This document shows positions 63,094 through 64,000 of a DNA stretch of 64,000 bases, piece after piece. Both the position numbers and the translations under genes were made by a program. The DNA is from an uncultured Bacteroides sp. (GTDB taxonomy: Bacteria > Bacteroidota > Bacteroidia > Bacteroidales > Bacteroidaceae). The number at the start of each line of letters is the position of its first letter. Positions within the stretch are counted from its first letter, which is position 1. The notes beneath the pieces were generated by a model. The model did no database searches and was not told where the DNA came from. It saw only the letters and a list, made by a program, of their open reading frames with translations. The DNA lies in contig NZ_CAJUHF010000004.1 of assembly GCF_910585845.1 (NCBI RefSeq), forward strand, positions 1-64,000, in the 5' to 3' direction.

Positions 63094-63660
63094 ATGATTA
63101 ATGCCCAAGACATTAAAATCGGAACTTGCATCCGAATGGATAACAAGTTGTATTTCTGCATCGACTTCCTGCATGTAAAACCGGGAAAAGGTAACACGTT
63201 CATGCGTGTGAAACTGAAAGACGTGGTAAACGGCTACGTACTCGAACGTCGTTTCAACATCGGTGAAAAACTGGAAGACGTACGCGTAGAACGCCGTCCG
63301 CACCAGTTCTTGTATAAAGAAGGCGAAGACTATATCTTCATGAACCAAGAGACCTTCGACCAACACCCCATCGCTCACGACCTGATCAACGGTGTTGACT
63401 TCCTGCTGGAAGGAATGGTGCTCGACGTAGTATCCGACGCTTCTACCGAAACCGTACTTTATGCCGACATGCCTATCAAGGTTCAGATGAAGATCACTTA
63501 TACGGAACCTGGTCTGAAGGGTGATACTGCCACCAACACGCTGAAACCTGCCACTGTTGAGTCAGGTGCTACCGTACGCGTTCCCTTGTTCATCAACGAA
63601 GGTGAAATAATCGAAATCGATACGCGCGACGGTTCTTACGTCAGCCGCGTAAAAGCATAA
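63094..63660 (+). CDS. efp: Elongation factor P
   Basis: 188 residues in three beta-barrel domains. The tip loop HVKPGKGNTFMRV has Lys32 at the position modified or extended in other EF-P proteins; no EpmA/EarP-type gene is adjacent. The C-terminal IDTRDGSYVSRVK is the OB-fold signature. It relieves ribosome stalling at proline runs. Confidence 0.97.
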   Translation: MINAQDIKIGTCIRMDNKLYFCIDFLHVKPGKGNTFMRVKLKDVVNGYVLERRFNIGEKLEDVRVERRPHQFLYKEGEDYIFMNQETFDQHPIAHDLINGVDFLLEGMVLDVVSDASTETVLYADMPIKVQMKITYTEPGLKGDTATNTLKPATVESGATVRVPLFINEGEIIEIDTRDGSYVSRVKA

Positions 63661-63686
63661 AATTATCGTTCTCATTGATTTTTTGC

Positions 63687-63729
63687 ACTGCTTGTCGGGA
63701 GTTCCTTCTTCCGGCAAGCAGTTTTTTTT
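63687..63729 (+). terminator. Terminator of efp
   Basis: ACTGCTTGTCGG pairs over 12 positions with CCGGCAAGCAGT (one G-T pair), followed by a T8 tract. Confidence 0.9.
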
Positions 63730-63783
63730 CGTCCTCAGTGGAAAAGAAAAGACAAATAAAAGCGGTATCGAGAAATAAAGGTT

Positions 63784-63791
63784 TATCTTTG
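63784..63791 (+). promoter_or_regulatory. -7 box of the glycosyltransferase gene
   Basis: TATCTTTG matches TAnnTTTG, directly followed by three 20-bp direct repeats. Confidence 0.65.
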
Positions 63792-63845
63792 TTGGCGAAA
63801 CCAAACCTGAATTGGCGAAAACAAAACAGGATTGGCGAAAACAAA
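63792..63845. repeat. Three direct repeats at 20-bp period in the glycosyltransferase leader
   Basis: TTGGCGAAACCAAA (63792-63805), then TTGGCGAAAACAAA at 63812-63825 and 63832-63845, each 20 bp apart. They begin at the base after the -7 box and so cover the transcription start and leader. Confidence 0.85.
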
Positions 63846-63868
63846 TCCCCAAAAAGAGTGATGCATTT

Positions 63869-64000
63869 ATGAAATATTCCATCATCGTTCCCGTTTACAA
63901 CCGTCCCGAAGAAGTGGACGAACTGCTGGAAAGTCTGACGAAACAACAACTCAGGGACTTTGAAGTCGTAATCGTGGAAGACGGCTCGTCGGCTCCCTGT
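63869..64000 (+). CDS. Family 2 glycosyltransferase (5' part only)
   Basis: The first 44 residues are inside the window: MKYSIIVPVYNRPEEVDELL and then EVVIVEDGSS, the GT-A nucleotide-sugar-binding start of GT2 enzymes. The gene runs off the right edge. The start is the only in-frame ATG after a stop codon at 63870 in the other frame. Confidence 0.88.
   Translation, partial: MKYSIIVPVYNRPEEVDELLESLTKQQLRDFEVVIVEDGSSAPC

Overview
The window is chromosomal DNA from a gut member of the Bacteroidales, almost certainly Bacteroides. Evidence: many promoters match the Bacteroides sigma-70 pattern (TAnnTTTG, sometimes with TTTG 19-20 bp upstream); Shine-Dalgarno sites are rare; there are NigD-like, DUF6242 and DUF6089 proteins; the transcarbamylase is the Bacteroides N-succinylornithine type; and the gene order around the rhamnose and arginine genes resembles what I recall of Bacteroides thetaiotaomicron. 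I cannot name the species. No phage, insertion sequence, integrase or CRISPR array is visible. The region looks like stable core chromosome with a carbohydrate-use island at the left end.

Left end (1-17.5 kb): a tRNA-Pro gene, then a leftward L-rhamnose / rhamnogalacturonan block. In transcription order it holds an SGNH esterase-GH105 fusion, a GH106 rhamnosidase, rhamnulokinase, rhamnose isomerase, a rhamnose transporter, rhamnulose-1-phosphate aldolase, an AraC regulator (RhaR-like) and two large exported (alpha/alpha)6-type proteins. The secreted enzymes would release rhamnose, and the cytoplasmic set would convert it to DHAP and lactaldehyde.

17.9-22.7 kb: rightward arginine operon with argR, a GNAT acyltransferase (probable N-acylglutamate synthase), argG, a tiny PspC gene, argC and argD. 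23-34.9 kb: leuS, yitT, rdgB, a PorZ-like propeller, a SulP transporter, proC, an XRE-cupin regulator and an acyl-CoA synthetase. 35.2-41.6 kb, mostly leftward: a lipoprotein and a porin-like protein, tRNA-Gly and tRNA-Leu, a Rieske-like lipoprotein, argH, an SRPBCC protein, pyrE, recX and prmC.

41.7-52.1 kb, rightward: ribD, a DUF6242 lipoprotein, a DUF6089 barrel, uppS, bamA, two OmpH/Skp chaperones, murI, a DUF2007 protein and proB. This is an envelope-biogenesis cluster. A lone leftward GH95 gene follows, then proA and argF' (with the SOTCase proline at position 90), PASTA protein, rluD-like, ddl, an acyltransferase, a NigD-like lipoprotein, a rhodanese lipoprotein, rpmH (leftward, too short for ordinary ORF calling), efp and the start of a family-2 glycosyltransferase. 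The window therefore carries argR/A'/C/D/F'/G/H and proA/B/C, but not argB, argE or carAB.

The most unusual signal is non-coding. Two intergenic arrays (36.61-36.77 kb and 57.32-57.42 kb) repeat a 10-bp palindrome of the form TCTCRYGAGA about every 22 bp, exactly 22 bp in the second. Both are oriented so that T-tracts follow each palindrome in the presumed transcription sense. Other structured intergenic elements lie at 6.69-6.85, 8.91-9.00, 17.66-17.74, 35.12-35.18, 54.73-54.79 and 63.79-63.85 kb.
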